Below, piece by piece: positions 49,118 through 50,249 of a stretch of 50,249 bases of DNA. This DNA comes from an uncultured Bacillota bacterium (GTDB lineage: Bacteria > Bacillota > Clostridia > Peptostreptococcales > Anaerovoracaceae), in the NCBI GenBank assembly GCA_949284065.1, contig CASDUO010000007.1:1-50249 (forward strand), in the 5' to 3' direction. Under the pieces are notes generated by a model, which was given only the letters and a program-made list of their open reading frames with translations, made no database searches and was not told the origin of the DNA. Position 1 is the stretch's first letter, and every line of letters begins with the position of its first letter. The position numbers were made by a program, and so were the translations under genes.

Positions 49118-50011
49118 TCAATTTCCAGGAAGTCGTATATTGAATGTAGCGGATTTTGTCTCTCCATTTTTCAAATACTTAAAAATTGTTTTCGTATGAT
49201 AATTAAAACCATAATACTCGTTAAACCATCTCGAAATAGGCGATGACAATATATAATATTCGTGCTTATTAGGCGAATTTATCACATTACCATTTTTTGA
49301 TCCTTCACGTAATGCTAAATTATCAAAGTTATTTGGCTCATTAGAACAATAACCTCTATAAGTGGTTTTTAGTTGCATAGTCTTTATGGTATATTGAGAC
49401 GACATTATATAAGAGGAACTTCTTAATACTTTATACCAATTTTGCAATGGTGCGCCACCACCTAATGAAGCATAATAATAGATAATCCTTTTTTTAAGTT
49501 TGATTTTACACACTGGGCCCTCGGTTATTATTTGTTTTGTGCGCTCATTGTATGATGCTGTACTTGCAACACGTTGTAATGCATTAGCATACGATTCTGC
49601 TGATATCCCTTTTTTCTTTTCTATGACCAAACTAAACAGATTTTTCTTCTCTATTTCAATATCATCATAAATCAGCAAATCTGTTGGTTCGTTTATGTCA
49701 GCAGTAATGCAAATATTATCATCGTCAATAGATTTTACATCAACATCTCCTGCTTCACCTAACATTTCTATAAAATCTATATCAACAGCGTCTTGACTTG
49801 TCACTTCTTGCACTACCTCTCGTCCATCTTGATTAGGGATCATCTCTTGAGCATCATCAATATCTATATTGTTCAACATGGACTGCTGCGCAGCAACATT
49901 TTGATTATAAAGAGAACTATTACCTAAAGATTCGGCATAGGACATTGTTGGTAGTGTGAGCATAGCTAATGATAGCACCACCACGATCATCCAAGTTGGT
50001 TTTTTCTTCAT
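49118..50011 (-). CDS. Secreted protein of unknown function
   Basis: A 297-residue protein with a Sec signal peptide (KKKPTWMIVVVLSLAMLTLPTMSYA, cleavage after SYA near 26). The mature part begins with an acidic, Gln/Asp/Ile-rich region with DIDDAQEMIPNQDG. It continues with alternating beta-like and helical stretches and ends in a Lys/Tyr-rich, aromatic C-terminal domain (RIIYYYASLGGGAPLQNWYKVL, SRWFNEYYGFNYHTKT). No family was recognised. It is strongly AT-rich in codon use (many AAT, TTA, ATT) compared with the rest of the window, pointing to recent acquisition. AAGGGA lies 13 bases upstream of the ATG. Confidence 0.72.
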   Translation of the reverse strand: MKKKPTWMIVVVLSLAMLTLPTMSYAESLGNSSLYNQNVAAQQSMLNNIDIDDAQEMIPNQDGREVVQEVTSQDAVDIDFIEMLGEAGDVDVKSIDDDNICITADINEPTDLLIYDDIEIEKKNLFSLVIEKKKGISAESYANALQRVASTASYNERTKQIITEGPVCKIKLKKRIIYYYASLGGGAPLQNWYKVLRSSSYIMSSQYTIKTMQLKTTYRGYCSNEPNNFDNLALREGSKNGNVINSPNKHEYYILSSPISRWFNEYYGFNYHTKTIFKYLKNGETKSATFNIRLPGN

Positions 50012-50206
50012 TTTTCATCACTATCCCTTCATTTTGATTTTAATACGTTTCTATAACTTGAAATAATACTTAGGCATTGATAAAACAAGTTTAACTTCTA
50101 TAATATCATTCCATATTCATCACCTCTCTTTTTCAAAATACCCTTTTAATAAAACACGATCAGCTTGTGATGATGTCATAGTATATCCAAAAGTAACCGT
50201 TGTCAA
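50012..50206 (-). promoter_or_regulatory. Promoter and long leader of the secreted protein gene
   Basis: On the minus strand, TTGACA (50201-50206), a 17-bp spacer and TACTAT (50178-50183) form a good promoter, giving a leader of about 160 bases. Within it a strong GAGAGGTG ribosome site serves a four-codon frame, ATG to TGA at 50120-50106. Nothing else was recognised to the window's right end. Confidence 0.55.
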
Positions 50207-50249
50207 CTATTATTTAGATAATCTATGAAAAAGCGTGACTATTTTATAT

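Noticed and set aside
1..50249. CRISPR arrays, IS elements, integrase or attachment sites.
   Set aside because: No regularly spaced direct repeats, transposase or recombinase motifs, or tRNA-gene duplications were found.

Overview
The window reads as the chromosome of a low-to-mid GC, anaerobic, amino-acid-fermenting Firmicute of the class Clostridia. The codon style (very frequent ATA for Ile, AGA/AGG for Arg), strong AGGAGG-type ribosome sites, rubrerythrin, indolepyruvate:ferredoxin oxidoreductase and a two-subunit Fe-S fumarase fit a strict anaerobe, possibly near Anaerovoracaceae / Family XIII. The family placement is inference. No prophage, IS element or CRISPR array was found. The only RNA genes recognised are the 3' part of a 5S rRNA at the left edge and one tRNA-Arg(ACG).

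0-5.8 kb: the end of an rRNA operon; two hydrolases on the minus strand; a three-gene unit (SPFH/slipin membrane protein, coiled-coil ribbon-helix-helix protein, lipase-like hydrolase) under a promoter whose -10 lies inside a 14-bp perfect palindrome; then alanine dehydrogenase and a small monooxygenase-like protein on the minus strand. 5.8-12.6 kb: the conserved Firmicute replication/housekeeping cluster (small membrane protein, tmk, holB, ricT, trmN6-like), then a membrane protein, abrB, murA, an acetyltransferase and rubrerythrin. 12.6-14.4 kb: an AT-richer patch with a secreted protein, a small membrane protein and a probably frameshifted phage-regulator-like remnant.

14.4-22.3 kb: two-subunit fumarase and class III fructose-bisphosphatase coupled by overlaps; a TlpA/ResA-like thioredoxin with CcdA; a LysE-type exporter with an apparently leaderless start; two acyltransferases; tRNA-Arg; and a DDAH-type amidinohydrolase. 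22.4-28.5 kb: a six-gene aromatic amino acid fermentation operon (paaK, iorA, iorB, paaK, ACT protein, hotdog thioesterase) that should convert aryl-pyruvates to aryl-acetyl-CoA. 28.6-35.1 kb: a PucR regulator followed by a cytosine/hydantoin-type permease, a DUF917 protein, a HyuA-like hydantoinase without a HyuB partner, and a hydantoin-racemase-like protein. This is a coherent but unassigned catabolic unit and the best candidate here for an undescribed pathway.

35.2-43.4 kb: argG with two adjacent ArgR-type boxes in its promoter region; a TetR regulator with a paired SMR efflux system; a saccharopine-dehydrogenase-like enzyme; a nitroreductase; a DUF368 lipid-carrier translocase; a PHP phosphatase; and an MFS transporter with an intrinsic terminator between promoter and start codon. 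43.4-50.2 kb: polA, apparently leaderless from an extended -10 promoter, coaE, and a membrane-anchored solute-binding protein. The right edge is an AT-rich patch with a lipoprotein and a secreted protein of unknown function.
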